Shown here piece after piece: positions 1 through 12,176 of a stretch of DNA of 64,000 nucleotides (within the stretch, counting starts at the first letter, position 1; the number at the start of each line of letters is the position of its first letter). The stretch covers positions 3,247,072-3,311,071 of the forward strand of contig SADC01001227.1 in the NCBI GenBank assembly GCA_004194705.1, given 5' to 3'. The position numbers and the translations under genes were made by a program. The notes under the pieces are model-generated. The model was given only the letters and a program-made list of their open reading frames with translations. It was not told the origin of the DNA and did no database searches. Source of the DNA: Ditylenchus dipsaci (lineage: Eukaryota; Nematoda; Chromadorea; Rhabditida; Anguinidae).

Positions 1-2
1 AA

Positions 3-997
3 GAAGACCCCTGGAAGCGCATCCACATCGATTTTGCTGGCCCGTTCAAAAGAAGAATGTTTCTCATCGTCGTCGACTCATTCACTCGTTGCCTGAAATC
101 TTCGAAATGAATTCAACTTCTGCTCAATCAACAGTCGAATGTCTTCAGAAGGTCTTCGACAGGTTTGGGTATCCCGAAGTCTTGGTAAGTGACAACGGAA
201 CTCAATTCACTTCCGACGCTTTCCAACAGTTCTGTTCAAAATGGGGGATTCGTCATGTCAGATCTCCGCCCTATCATCCTCAAAGCAATGGTCAAGCTGA
301 ACGATTCGTCGATACTTTCAAACGCTACATGCTCAAGATTCAGAATGTGGACTCAGCTCGCTTGCATGAAATGCTCTCAGTTATTCTTCGCTCGTACAGA
401 ACAATTCCAAGCGCCGTTCTCAATGGGAAATCTCCAGCAGAAGTCTTCTTTGGTAGAAAAATCAGAACTCGAATCTCTCAACTGGTTCCGAAGAAAGGGA
501 AAGAAAAGACGGCAAATCATCAGCTCGACAAATATCAAACGGGTATGTCAAATCAATTCAATCAGCATCATGGGGCTCAAGAAGTATCCTTTGCCGTGGG
601 GGTGCCAGTCTACTTCCGAACTTATCATGGAAACAGAATTGGCTGGGCTCTTGGTTCCGTCTATCAGAAATTTGGTCGGCGTATCTACGAAATCAAATCC
701 TTTGATGGAAAGCTACATCGCCGACATGCCAATCAGCTACGCCCTCGGATAGAATTGGCTCATGGTGGCGTCTCTCCTAAGCCTCCTCAGCCTATCGACA
801 ATCAAGCCTTTCCAAGGTCTCCGCTACATGCTCAAGAGCCCTTGGTGGACCAAAGCCAAATGCGGGTGCCGCTCTATCAATCTCCACCGCATTCTCCTGT
901 GGTTCGAACTCTCCGTCGCTCTGCTCGTCCTCGACAGCCCAGACGAGTACTAGACATGCAGCCTGGTGAAATCAAATATGGATTGAAGCGGCTATGA
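3..997 (+). CDS. Ty3/gypsy-type retrotransposon integrase and pol C-terminus (5' truncated by window)
   Basis: The reading frame encodes the integrase catalytic core of an LTR retrotransposon, which inserts element cDNA into the genome. Visible are the first Asp block (IDFAGPF, VVDSFTR), the second Asp in VSDNGTQF and the catalytic Glu block in HPQSNGQAERF, then a basic C-terminal extension and a stop at 995-997. The frame is broken once near base 85-90, where a GG appears as G (expected TRWPE). That matches the homopolymer losses seen in host genes here, so it may be an assembly error. A purine tract (1055-1064) and an LTR follow directly. The upstream gag-pol lies outside the window. DDE spacing and the HPQSNGQAER block favour Ty3/gypsy over Bel/Pao. 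Confidence 0.9.
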   Translation, partial: RPLEAHPHRFCWPVQKKNVSHRRRLIHSLPEIFEMNSTSAQSTVECLQKVFDRFGYPEVLVSDNGTQFTSDAFQQFCSKWGIRHVRSPPYHPQSNGQAERFVDTFKRYMLKIQNVDSARLHEMLSVILRSYRTIPSAVLNGKSPAEVFFGRKIRTRISQLVPKKGKEKTANHQLDKYQTGMSNQFNQHHGAQEVSFAVGVPVYFRTYHGNRIGWALGSVYQKFGRRIYEIKSFDGKLHRRHANQLRPRIELAHGGVSPKPPQPIDNQAFPRSPLHAQEPLVDQSQMRVPLYQSPPHSPVVRTLRRSARPRQPRRVLDMQPGEIKYGLKRL

Positions 998-1054
998 AGA
1001 AGAAGGCTATCCAAAGAAATGAAATTATCTCTATCCTTCTCCTGACTCTCTGCT

Positions 1055-1227
1055 AAGGGGGGAGATGTTGTATAGAATGTTTATTCGTATGTGTTATTGT
1101 CTTGACACGAGTTTAAGTCTTCTGTTGACTCGTGTCCCTCTGTTATGAGTTGTCATCATTCGTGCGGTAATAAATAAATCTTGTTGGTTCGCTCTGCAAT
1201 TCTCTCTCTGCTCTCAAGAACACAACA
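1055..1227 (+). repeat. Polypurine tract and 3' LTR of the gypsy-like element
   Basis: A G-rich purine tract at 1055-1064 is followed by a region starting TGTTGT (1066) and ending ACAACA (1222-1227), the expected short inverted TG...CA ends. AATAAA-like signals lie near 1169-1177. The LTR is about 162 bp. The 5' LTR is outside the window, so LTR identity, and hence age, cannot be judged. Confidence 0.65.
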
Positions 1228-1528
1228 CAAAGAAAATGCTACAAAAAATGAAAATACCTACGCACCGGGTTACGTCCGATATAAAAAAATTTGGATCATA
1301 TATCGGTGTCAAAAAGTGCCGGATATCGGATATCCGACGCAGCCCTGCTACACATCATCAAAAGGTATTATATTTATTAGTCAAAAATTGGCAAATTTCG
1401 GGTGCTTGCACATTATCTCGGCTCTGTATCAATACTAGAATTTTATCCGGCCTTTTTTTTGTATCTGGGATAAAAAATTATGACCAAAACAAACAGATTA
1501 CATTTTTTTTTGATATCCTGTAATTAAG
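1228..1528. other. Gene-less stretch between LTR and first visible ICL exon
   Basis: AT-rich sequence with a short tandem of GATATCCGA-like words around 1318-1340. No coding exon or clear element is seen. It could be intron or 5' flank of the ICL-MS gene. Confidence 0.4.
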
Positions 1529-4500
1529 GTGATAAAAACGGCGCCAAAGGGCCGATACAAGGGCATGAAACGGAACTATGAAGTGGAAGACGTGCTCAAA
1601 CTGCGCGGTTCCATCGACATAGACTACACTCTGGCCACACGAGGAGCCAACAAGTTGTGGCAATTGCTGTTGACTGAACCCTATGTGGCTGCTTTAGGGG
1701 CTCAGACTGGAAACCAGGCTGTCCAGATGGTCAGGGCTGGTCTCAAGGCTATCTACCTTTCAGGTTGGTTCCTTTCTTCTATAAACATTTATGTGACCTT
1801 ATTTGTGCATATTTGAAGGATGGCAAGTGGCTGCGGATGCCAATTCCGTGGGCGAGATGTACCCAGACCAGTCGCTCTACCCTTCCAATTCGGGTCCCGA
1901 ACTGGCCAAGCGAATTAACAAGGCTCTGCGAAGAGCCGACCAGATAGAGTGTGTGGAAGCGGAAGACTATATGGCTCAAAGAGACTGGTATGCTCCAATT
2001 GTGGCAGATGCAGAAGCTGGATTTGGAGGTGCACTCAATTGCTTTGAGTTGATGAAGGTAAGGTTGTTTTTTTGCGGGAAGTGTGAACAACAAACAAAAA
2101 AGCAAAGATCGCTTTGTTTTCCTTCTTTATTTTGGTTTGATGGATTTCAATGAAATCTGCAATTTTCCGAAAGAAAAGAAATATGGGCTTTTTTTTTAAA
2201 TGTGATGTGGAATATAAATTACCTAAAAGGGATCTCTTTGTTTTAGAAAAGGCTTGATAAAAAGATTTGGAATGACACACTTTTAGATTCTTTTGTAAAT
2301 TGAAGGAGTGCTGAGTGGAAAATATAGTCAACAAATATTCGATAAAATATTTTTGAAATGGAAAAAAGATGACAACACCTTATTGTTTGTTTTTTGGAGT
2401 GAGGCAGCTTTGGGAACAAATTTTACTGGCTGAATTCGAGTTACCGTATTTCCTTTTTAAAGTGAGCGCTTACTTTTCAAAAACACCAAATATCTGAAAA
2501 TTTGGGGTTGGGGGGGAGGGGGAGGCTCACGAAAAATATAAAAAATAAACGAGACATGATCTTCAACCATTTGTGAGTCCAAATTCAGCCTGCGATCTTG
2601 CTTGATGCCTAATTATACTTTTATCCCGAAAACAGTAATTATTGTATTAATAAAAAATATACTATTTGTGGTCAGCAGCATTGTTGGCTCGGATTAAGAA
2701 TCTTATTTTAGGCATACATTGAAGCTGGTGTTGCTGGTGTTCATTTCGAAGACCAGTTAGGTTCTGAAAAAAATGTGGACATATGGGTGGAAAAGGTAAA
2801 AAATTAGCAGTGTACATAATATTCAACTACTCGTTTGTTTTAGTGCTTATCCCAATTTCCCACCACATTCGTCACTTGAACGCAGCTAGACTGGCAGCAG
2901 ATGTCTGTGGAGTACCAACAATTATTGTTGCCAGAACTGATGCTGAGTCAGCCAGATTGTTGACTACGTAAGTGGCAGCCATTGCTTAAATTAAACTTTG
3001 CTAATTTAATTTCCCTACTTCTTTCAGTGATATCGATGAGCGTGACCATCCATTTATTGACCGGGCTGCTGGACGGACTCCTGAGGGTTTCCATCGGTAA
3101 ATAAATTTCACTTTACTTTTTGACTTCAATAATTTTTTAATCTGCTTTTTGTAGACTCCGAGATGATACTGCCATTCAGTCCTGCATTGAGAGAGCCAAG
3201 CAGTATGCACCCTATTGTGATCTGATCTGGATGGAGACCTCTCACCCCACACTAGCTGATGCTAAAGAATTCGCTGAGGGTGTTAGAAGGGTATGTTGAT
3301 GTGGCTACACATGAATTTAGAAATTATACCGTTTCTGATTTTAGGACTTCCCCGACAAAATGTTTGCTTATAACTGCTCCCCTTCATTTAACTGGCGCAA
3401 ACACCTACGACAAAGCGACATGGAAAAGTTCCAAAAAGAGTTGGGTGCGATGGGCTTTAAATACCAGTTCATCACTTTAGCCGGTTTCCATGCTAACAAT
3501 TTCTCGATGTTTGACCTGGCCAGAAACTACAAGGAGCGAGGAATGGCTGCCTACTCCGAGTTACAGGAGAAAGAATTTGACAATGAAAAGTACATATTAT
3601 TTTATGATGTTGCCTGAATCAAAAATTCTCTAAATATTCTACCAACAATACCGAAAATTCACCAACTTTTATTCGAATTCAGGCATGGCTACACCGCAGT
3701 AAAACATCAGCGAGAGGTCGGTACTGGATACTTTGACTACGTGTCCCAAGCTGCCGCTGGAGGTATATCTAGCACGACTGCCCTTGCTGGAAGTACTGAA
3801 GAAGCTCAGTTCCACACCGCTACTGCTCCCCCAGATGAGGATGAGATTGTTACGGTATGCTCCTTCTTCCGCTAGTCTCACCAAGCTGAAAGTTTATATG
3901 TTCAGATCACCTCTGCTATGCAATCGGGAGATGAAAAGATTCTGACTCCAGATGTTCTGCGCTTCCTCAAGGATCTGCATCAAACTTTCGAGCCAAAGAG
4001 ACACAAGTTGTTAGCTCAGAGGAAGATTTTGCAGAACCGCATCGACACCGGTGACTACTATCCCGACTTCGACCCCAAGACTGCAGAGATTCGCAGCGAC
4101 AGAGGCTGGCAGGGAGCTCCCATTCCTAAGGATCTTATGGTTGGCTTAAGTTTGAAATTATAATTCTATACAGTCTTATTCCTGCAGGATCGACGAGTGG
4201 AAATAACCGGCCCAACCGACAGGAAGATGGTGATTAACGCACTAAATAGTGGCGCAAAAGTGTTTATGGCTGACTTTGAAGACTCAAACTCACCCACTTG
4301 GCGCAACCAAATAGAGGGACAAATAAATTTGTATGATGCTGTCAGGGGAGATATCTCATTTGAACATCCAGCCACGAAAGTCCACTATCATTTGAACAAG
4401 GAGACTGCTGGTTAGTTATTTCAAAGTAAAACTGTGGAGATTTCCTTATTTCTAAGGCTGTATCGGATATGAAAAAAAACAGAATATTCCGGTGCAGCTC

Positions 4501-7500
4501 TGCTACTGTCATATAGATACTATAAATATCTAGATGGATAAACTTGGATGGAGAAATATCGGCTCACCTACATTTCGAATAACACTTTTAGGAAAATCCA
4601 TCATTATAAATAAAAGGGATGATATTTTTTCTTACCGCAAAACACTTGAAAATTACCGCAAATCATTTTTTTTATTACCGCAATTTGATTTTCCCGCAAA
4701 ATACTTTTTTCTTGCCGCAATTTGATTTTCCCGCAAAATACTTTTTTCTTACCGCAAAAATACTTTTTTCTTACCGTTAATTTACTAAAGGGGTGGGGTC
4801 GATTTTTTTTTGCGAAAAATCGATTGAGCGGATCAGATTTCGGGTCCGATGGGCTTAATCGCTCAAAATTCCACCTTGAACCATTCTCAACCATCTTAAG
4901 CCTAAGCACGGATTTAGGGGATTTAGATACTGGTTTGGATGGTTTAGAGTGGTTTAAGATGGTTGAGAATGGTTCAGGGTGGAATTTTGAGCGATTAAGC
5001 TCATCGGACCCAAAATCTGATCCGCTCAATCGATTTTTTAAAAAAGGTTACCCCCCCTTTAGTAAACCCCGAAAAAACCAACTTTCAGGGGCTTCTGACC
5101 ACTCCGGCTGGGATTCTGAGGGATCCAAGTTATTTCCTGACTGAAAAATTCAAATTCCCGCAAAATTTTGACTAGAAACGACGAGAAAATTTTTTGCGGT
5201 AAGAAAAAAGTATTTTGCGGTAAGAAAAAAGTATTTTGCGGGAAAATCAAATTGCGGTAATAAAAAAATGAATTGCGGTAATTTTCAAGTGTTTTGCGGT
5301 AAGAAGAAAGTACCATCCAAATAAAAGTCTTTTCGAAAAAAATTTAAATGGCAAAAATCGTTTCATGACAAAAATTGTGTTGTAGTTAACTATTTATGGG
5401 GAAAATTGTTATACAGTAGACTCTGTCAAGTTCGGCGGATCTTATTTTTCGTAAACCAATGAGCAAATAAATAGTTGCTGCCTCACTCTCGCTTTTCATG
5501 TTCTGTTTCAGCTGAAAATCATGAATGATTCTTTTGCATATAGCAGTACTGATGAAGCTAGCTCTAGCGATGAGTTCAATTTTTCAAGCTATGCTGGTGA
5601 AGAAGAGCTAATGCCTGAGCAAGCTGCAGAAGAGCAACAGGTAGTGCCATACAAACAATAAGGAAGACCTAATTCTCAAGGGATCTAGCTGTGGCGATGC
5701 GTGAAGTACAATGAGGAGTGCAAAATGGTCATAGAAAGAAACCAGTCAAAACAGTGCGTTAGGAGAAGTCGAACGCAGCATAGTCACTGTACGCCTGAAG
5801 TAGACTTGGATTATCGAGTAACCAAAGCAAAGATTCGAGCTTTGGCAGAGCAAGATCAGGTTTGTTGATCTTTTAAATATTTCATTATGATGTAGCTTCG
5901 TGCTTTTCAGACTGCGCCTCGTAAAATCTATCCAACTGTAGTCGAAAATGCATCGCATACAAAGAGGCGAAAGAATTTTCGTTATTATTTGACGTGCTTA
6001 AATCTCTAGGTATGCACTGTATTATTTTTTCCATTGTATCGTAACTGCCATGACGAATCTTTAGCATATGTTCCCACAGACGATGTGTCGACAGCTTTTC
6101 ATGAATTTATGACTAAGTGCATGCTGCGCCCAGATGCAAGTGAGCTAAATGGCTTAGGGAGATCAAAAAAGAATGCAGCATGATGGAGGTGCAGATTGTA
6201 TTATTGCAAAGCACGCCAAAGAAATTGCGATCAGAAGAAAAGCGTGTGGCCCATCAGAGAACAACAATTGCAAGAAGCTATCGTCAGGATAGAGTTTTTG
6301 AATATCTTAGAAAACAATCAGATTTGACGTCGTTAGATCAGTATTGAGTAAACTATTTTGTTGATTTCTCTTTGAATAAATGTCATATTAAGTCTCTGGA
6401 ACATCCCTTTGAATTTTAGTGGTCACTGTGTTTAAATTAGTATCTTGATGATACAAGCACGAACGATTTGTATCATATGATGGTTTAAATGAAATTTAGT
6501 GACGATAATTTGTACTAAGATATGAACTGGGGATCAAAATATGTTTTTGAGAAGAATTAGTGTTAGCATAAGTAACAAAGGCTAAAAATAAGTGAAACAG
6601 ATACCGTATTTCCTCTAATAACTCACCCGGGTGAGTTATTTTTTGGATCGCTGAAAATTGGAAAAATTTGAGGTCGATCTCGAGATTTTTGGGTGAAAAT
6701 ATTAAATTTAAAAACTGGAATCGGTAGAGCTCGTGGGAATTAAGAAAACGCAATAAACAGCTTTGCAAAATATTTGTTCCGAGCTGAGATATAGGCCCTC
6801 AAAGTTGAGGGGGGTGAGTTATTAGAGGAAATACGGTAGCTGTTTCCACAAAGACATGTGCGATACCAGATATTTCCAAAATTGATTAGTTTCACAACAA
6901 TTTGTTACAACACAATTTTTGTCATGAAACAATTTTTGCCATCTAAAGGGGCATACCAGCGCGTTACACGGTCAATTTCAAATTTTCAAAAGGCGGGGAC
7001 CACACTTTCAAGACAAAAAACATTTGATTTGAAAATGTTCCTTTAAATTTTTTATTGGCTGTAGGTGAAAAAACCCCTCAAAATATGTAAATCCCCCTCA
7101 AATTTATTTTTTACCTCCTAAAATTTGAATTTCGCACAAAATGTGTAAATCCCCCTCAAATTTAAAATTTACCCCTCTCAAATTCAAATTTTACCCCCTC
7201 AAATTCAATTAAGATACGTAAATATACTATCTTCTCTTCTTTTGCTCGTTCAATTATTTTTCTTAGACGCCTCCAAATGCCTTCTCGTTACCTGGATATA
7301 GTTAAATAACAAGAAGAGCAAATCGATCCCGTGGAGCGATCACATCTCTTTCAGGTCAATGGAGCATGCAGAATTTATTGTCGTTTACATCGCCCGTTGT
7401 CGCTTCTACATCGTTGGCAAGCGGCTTGGCAAGCTAGTTGAAGTGGATGACACTGGTATAATGATAAATCTGTAATTTCATAACAATATGTCTGCTCAAG

Positions 7501-10500
7501 GTTGGAACTGTATCGGAAGATGCAAGACGCTTTTCTCGAAGATCAACAGCTATGGTGGAGGAACGTTGGCGTTTTCACACTGGATGAATGAGGACATGAT
7601 ATTTAACACATCTCGCATAGCAGCTCAGTTTCAAGTCAAGTACCTAGCGACAGATGAGGAAGAGCATCTCCGCCAAACTGTGGGAGTCCACTTTGCCGCG
7701 GACAATGATTTGCGAGGATTTACCCAAAACTTCAATGAGGTTAGATCTTCATTGAGTCGCTTTCTATGTAGCTTATCTTTTCTGTGTTTCAGGGCGTCAA
7801 CGCCGAAAGGAAAATTAGAAGATGAAGCATATTGAAATCACATATTTCTGGTCTTTTGTTATTGATGTATCTGTGTTACTTTTTCTCAAATAAAGCCTTT
7901 ACTTGCAGCTGTGTTACAGTCAAACCCCGATATCCGGCACGAACCTCCCCCCTCCCTCACAGTTCGTACCAGTCTTGGGTCTGACACTCTTTTTACCAGA
8001 ACTGAACATTTTTGCTAGTTCGGTTTTGACAGTCTGGTCGCAAATATCGTGAGCATACTGATTTTGCCAATCGTTTGACTGTATAATCTTGCTGTCTTAG
8101 TGAGAATCATTTTTTTGGGAGCAAGAATTATTGGAGAGATAAGAGCCATGAAGTTGAGATATATGCATAGGAAGCAAAACGCTCCAGAGCGACTCTCGAC
8201 GCACGGAAAAAACCTTCACACCGGAACCGGATTGATTTTTTTGAATAAGCCGAAAATAATCGGTCATTTTACTCATGCCGCATAGAATTTTCCCTTACTG
8301 TATACCCCAACTGTCCGCAAGCGCTGATTATGCTTCGACAAATACTCCACACTATTAAAAACTACATGAAACAAGAACTATCAATACTAAAAAGGCATTT
8401 ATTCAGCAACTCAACAATGATACAATTCTTAATATTACAATTCTTAATAATAAAACGAATACATTCGTGGAATTTTTTCGTGTTTGCCACGGCTCCAGAA
8501 AACAAATCAAAATTAAAAATAACGATAGAGACGTCAAAGTTATAAACTGATACAAAAATTCGCAAAAAGGGTCAAAAAAATTTGGAGAGGTAAAAATTAG
8601 AGTAGTTCACGGTCGGTTAATTGGGCCTTACCCGGTTTTCGGTTAACCGGGATTTGGCTACCCGGTTTTCGGTTACGGTTTTTCAGTTTTTTTTTCGGTC
8701 GGTTAACCGGCTTGTACCCGGTTTTCGGTTTTTTTTTTGTCGTAAATTAACCGAAATTTTGCTGTACCCGGTTTTCGGTTTTCCCGGTTTTTTGTACCCG
8801 GTTTTTCGGTCGGTTTTTTTGGCCAAATACCCGGTCGGTCGGTTAACCGACCGGGTCGGTTAACCGACCGTGAACTACTCTAGTAAAAATGTTGAATTTG
8901 AGGGGGTAAATTTTAAATTTGAGGGGGATTCACACATTTTGTGCGAAATTCAAATTTGAGGCGGTAAAAAATAAATTTAAGGGGGATTTACATATTTTGA
9001 GGGGTGTTTTTAATTTGAGCCATTTTTTATTATTGTCACCGAAAAAAGTTGTCACCGAAAGACTTTTTCTTGTCACCGATTTCTGAAAATATTTGACTGC
9101 GGCTGCATACGATCTCACAAAGTCATCAGTGGATGTAGCGTCACCTGAAAATACGAAAAATAAAACGAAAAATAGTCACCAAAAACAAAAAATATAAGAA
9201 ATCGGTGACAAGAAAAAGTCTTTCGGTGACAACTTTTTTCGGTGACAATAATAAAAAATTTAAAGGAACATTTTCAAATCAAATGTTTTTTGTCTTGAAA
9301 GTGTGGTCCCCCGCCTTTTCAAAATTTGAAATTGACCATGTAACGCGCTGGTATGCCCCTTTAAATTTTTTTTCGAAAAGACTTTTATTTATAATGATGG
9401 ATTTTCATAAAAGTGTAATTCGAAATGTAGGTGAGCCGAAATATCTAGATGGTCAAATTTTCGTGAAAATTTGACCGAAGCCAGAAAAAGGTGAATTTAC
9501 GTCTACCGTAATTCCTCTAATAAGCCGCCCCCCCCCTCTGGTTCAAAATCGTGTTCTTGGCATTGTGTTTTTGACCCATTTTTTGAAGACTCCTCTTTGG
9601 CAAGTTACCCCTCAATTTGTAGCCAGTGAGATGAGCTACAAGATAGATGGAGACTTGCCTAACAGTGGTTTTCAAAACATAGGTCAAAAACACAATGCCA
9701 GAAACCCGTTTTTGAATTTAGGGGGGGGGCGGCTTATTAGAGGAATTACGGTATTTGCAAATCACGTAGGCACAAATGGGTTAAAAATCGGGGAATTTTT
9801 CTATTCACTCTGTTGATGCTCCTTAAAGGGGCATGCCCGGGCGTTTCAAAAATTTAAGGCGGGGACCATCAATTTTTTTTTGAATCGTTTTATTTTTCAA
9901 TCGTTTTGCGTCAAATCTGATATTGATGACCTTACGGTACTTTTAAAAATCAGGCAGAAAACTTAAAAAATCTACACAAGAACAAATGTAAAAGTTTGCC
10001 AAGAAAACAAAGACATGCTGGTCCCCGCCTTTTCTCCGTGTCGGGCACGGGCATGCCCCTTTAAAGGTTTTTTTATTTTAGTGCTGAAAGTGCGTCTCGT
10101 GGCTGGCATTTGACCGAAAAACATGTTTTGGTCAACAAGAAGCCACTTAGTGCTTCTCTCTTCGACTATGGATTGTTTGTATACCACAACGCCAAAGCCC
10201 TAGTAGACAAAGGCTCTGGGCCTTACTTCTACCTACCTAAGCTTGAAAATGCTGAAGAGGCTAAACTCTGGGCTGAAGTGTTTGCATTCACGGAAGACAA
10301 GTTGAACCTACCACATGGAACTATCAAGTGCACAGTACTAATTGAGCACCTGTTGGCTGCCTTCCAGATGGATGAGATTGCATATGCTTTGAAGGACTAT
10401 ATTGTAGGATTGAACTGTGGACGATGGGATTATATCTTCTCCTACATCAAAGTGTTTCGAAACCACCGAAAATTCCTTCTGCCTGACCGCTTCCAAATTA

Positions 10501-12176
10501 GTAAGTCGAATTTCGGGGGCAGGGCGAACTCGTATTCGCAAAACTCGTATTCGGCAAAACTCGTATTTGACAAAACTCGTATTCGCAAAACTCGCATTCG
10601 ACAAAACTCGTATTCTACCAAAATTTGCTTGTTTTTATGAGTTAAACACACATTCACAAGGCAACATTCCAATATATATCCGACTAATAAGCGTTATTGT
10701 CTTTAAAATCTACTCCTACTAACTGTGATTCTGCTTTTACTTTATTTTTCCTCAGTCAATACAACGTGAACAACTGGCGATTAAACATAATTGATAACAA
10801 CATTGCTTTTCTTTTCTAGAATGCGGCAACCATTCCATCGGCCCACTCTATTACTGGCTTCCGACCGGCGATGACCTGTGTGAATTGTTGCGCCTGCGCA
10901 AGAATTCTCGATGTTTTGATGTACACGATGTTTATTAGACGAGACACCTAGACTCAAACAAACAAGCTAATTTGGTTAGAATACGAGTTTTGTCAAACAC
11001 GAGTTTTGTCGCATACGAGTTTTGTCAAATACGAGTTTTGCGAATACGAGTTTTGTCAAATATGAGTTTTGCGAATACGAGTTCGTCCTGCCCCGAATTT
11101 CGTGGTGTTTTCTTGATCGATAAAATTGTCCTCGGAACGTTTTTTTAATGGTTTGTACAAATTTTTCTAAACTTTAGCCATGACCTCCGAATTCCTCCGC
11201 GCCTATTCCCTCCTGTCGATTAAGACTTGTCACAAACGCAAGATCTTTGCTATGGGTGGTATGGCTGCTCAAATTCCAATTAAGCATGACCAGGCTGCCA
11301 ACGACAAAGCTCTGGCTGCAGTCAGAGCTGACAAGGAGCGTGAGGCAACTGATGGTGAGCCAAGCTAAAAAGATTTTTATTGCTAAATTTAGTAAATCGA
11401 CTAAATTTTTCAGGACATGATGGAACCTGGGTGGTCAGTTTTCGCCTTATTTTGCTATATATGCATTTAGTAAAACATAATGTTTAGGCTCATCCTGGAC
11501 TTATACCCGTGGCCAAAGAAGTCTTTGACGGAATTCTCAGCGGGCCCAACCAAATAAATCGTCAACTGACTTCTTATGATGCTTCCAGCAAAGACTTGAC
11601 AGTAGTGCCTGACGGAACAAGGACTGACTTCGGATTCCGACGAAACATTTCTGTCACTCTTGGTCAGTGAAAAGATTTTTTAATCTCTTTCAGATGTTCA
11701 TTAAATTTAAATAGCCATAATTAGGGTATTTCATAGTGTTGCAAAATTAAAGAACCCTAATGGCAAAACATGTTTTTAACGAATTTATTCTTGCAGGATA
11801 CTTGGACAGCTGGCTGAGAGGTGTTGGTTGTGTCCCACTTTACAATTTGATGGAAGATGCTGCAACTGCGGAAATTTCTCGAGCCCAACTTTGGCAATGG
11901 CTTCGTCACGAGGCTCGCCTCGAAGGTATTTTCATATGACGGTATTTTACCAGAGGTTTTATTTGTCTGACAAATATAGATGGCCGCACCATTGATCCCA
12001 ATTTGGTTAAGCAAACCATTGCAGCGGAGACAGAAAGGCGACTTATCCGTGCTGGCTCTGTAGTCAACCGTTTGCCTGAGGCTTCAGAGTTACTGGAAAA
12101 GTTTGTGTTGGAGCCAGAGTTAAGTGACTTCCTCACACTGGATGCATATGACAAACTTGTGTCTGAAGGAAAGTAA
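1529..12176 (+). CDS. icl-1: Bifunctional glyoxylate-cycle protein: isocitrate lyase-malate synthase fusion (5' partial)
   Basis: Cleaves isocitrate to succinate and glyoxylate, then condenses glyoxylate with acetyl-CoA to malate, bypassing the CO2-losing TCA steps. Exons: 1529-1763, 1819-2057, 2712-2795, 2844-2967, 3028-3096, 3155-3290, 3345-3589, 3683-3854, 3906-4139, 4188-4414, 10082-10500, 11178-11354, 11414-11433 (20-nt micro-exon), 11488-11662, 11797-11925, 11980-12176. The lyase half shows KKCGH (catalytic Cys) and SPSFNW. The synthase half starts near 3930 and shows the signature [13 protein letters not shown] and the NLMEDAAT block. The first exon begins inside the protein, so the N-terminus is upstream. 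An A7 run at 2767-2773 needs an eighth A to keep KKCGH in frame. Intron 10 (5.7 kb) is filled with transposons. The 4414 donor (GTTATT) is chosen because it restores phase. Intron phases otherwise agree throughout. Confidence 0.95.
2442..2530. repeat. Half of a TACCGTATTT-type MITE in ICL-MS intron 2
   Basis: Intron 2 (2058-2711) carries the left tip of this family followed by GTGAGCGCTTAC and a G-rich stretch. No matching right tip is seen, so it looks like a solo half. Confidence 0.4.
4617..5312. repeat. Foldback element with TTACCGCAAAATAC-word arms (ICL-MS intron 10)
   Basis: The left arm repeats words of the type TTCTTACCGCAAAATAC and the right arm (5196-5312) carries the complement. 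An inner inverted pair brackets the centre (GATTGAGCGGATCAGATTT near 4822; complement near 5015). A block around 5080-5115 (GCTTCTGACCACTCCGG) recurs in the foldback at 60.7-61.4 kb, so both share a core although their arm words differ. Confidence 0.7.
5521..6347 (+). pseudogene. FLYWCH zinc-finger gene remnant, MULE-associated type
   Basis: A TTTCAG acceptor precedes an acidic, Ser-rich exon starting [18 protein letters not shown] (5521-5640). A second segment (about 5689-5860) reads [11 protein letters not shown]...HSHC...[12 protein letters not shown], a FLYWCH-like Cys-Cys-His-His finger with its usual following helix. Further fragments (5910-6010, 6075-6180, 6182-6346) read as protein but carry stops and frame changes. 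FLYWCH fingers of this layout commonly accompany Mutator-like transposases, but no DDE core is recognisable. It lies in ICL-MS intron 10 on the same strand and is probably a dead mobile-element gene. Confidence 0.55.
6602..6838. repeat. TACCGTATTT-family MITE (private word GAGTTATT)
   Basis: Inverted tips TACCGTATTTCCTCTAATA at both ends. The next bases (ACTCACCC) form the copy-specific word, mirrored in the right arm. Confidence 0.75.
7488..7835 (+). other. Unassigned ORF (115 codons) inside the 2.4-kb element
   Basis: An open frame starting MSAQGWNC. No domain is recognised and neighbouring frames are broken. It could be a remnant of the element's own gene or chance. A possible splice acceptor at about 7353 precedes the region. 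Confidence 0.2.
7915..8083. repeat. Pogo/Tigger-tip MITE (TACAGTCAAACCCCGATAT)
   Basis: TA-flanked inverted tips CAGTCAAACC...GTTTGACTG. One of about nine members of this family in the window. Confidence 0.6.
8598..8882. repeat. Palindromic MITE built of CCCGGTTTTCGGTT words
   Basis: Tips AGAGTAGTTCACGGTCGG and complement, flanked by TA. The interior is many degenerate copies of CCCGGTTTTCGG and GGTTAACCG. Confidence 0.7.
9023..9259. repeat. MITE with TGTCACCGAAA words
   Basis: Inverted arms start TTTTTTATTATTGTCACCG and contain three TTGTCACCG words in each arm. It is inserted in the right arm of the 6.9-9.4 kb element. Confidence 0.7.
9504..9753. repeat. TACCGTAATT-family MITE (word AAGCCGCCCC)
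   Basis: Tips TACCGTAATTCCTCTAATA at both ends, with a C-run/G-run just inside. Confidence 0.75.
9825..10062. repeat. AAGGGGCATGCCCG-tip MITE next to ICL-MS exon 11
   Basis: Inverted tips AAGGGGCATGCCCGGGCG and complement with TA (TTAA) flanks. It ends about 20 bp before the exon 11 acceptor (AG at 10080-10081), so it supplies the branch region. Confidence 0.7.
10508..11102. mobile_element. Foldback element FB1 with AACTCGTATTCGC-word arms and 8-bp target duplication
   Basis: Tips GGGGCAGG (10516) and CCTGCCCC (to 11094) are flanked by the direct repeat GAATTTCG (10508-10515 and 11095-11102). Inside the tips lie arrays of AACTCGTATTCGCAA (10528-10617) and its complement (10978-11085). The 350-bp middle is non-coding. 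The 8-bp (9-bp with one shared C) duplication and word-array arms suit Mutator-type foldback elements such as FB-NOF. It forms most of ICL-MS intron 11. Confidence 0.75.

Larger units (their letters stand above)
6943..9365. mobile_element. 2.4-kb element with long inverted arms, tips AAGGGGCATACCAGCGCG, TA flanks
   Basis: Left arm about 6945-7210 and right arm about 8890-9363 are complementary for several hundred bases, including the words GGGGGATTTACA and GGCGGGGACCACACTTTC. The interior (7215-8890) holds a weak ORF, a pogo-type MITE and a CCCGGTTTTCGGTT foldback; the right arm is interrupted by another MITE at 9023-9259. No transposase is recognised. The tip resembles the AAGGRCC family found at 9.8, 16.7, 21.6, 35.7, 47.6 and 51.1 kb. 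Confidence 0.65.

Noticed and set aside
4604..5316. Overlapping ORFs of about 140 codons on both strands
   Set aside because: They are mirror readings of the foldback arms.
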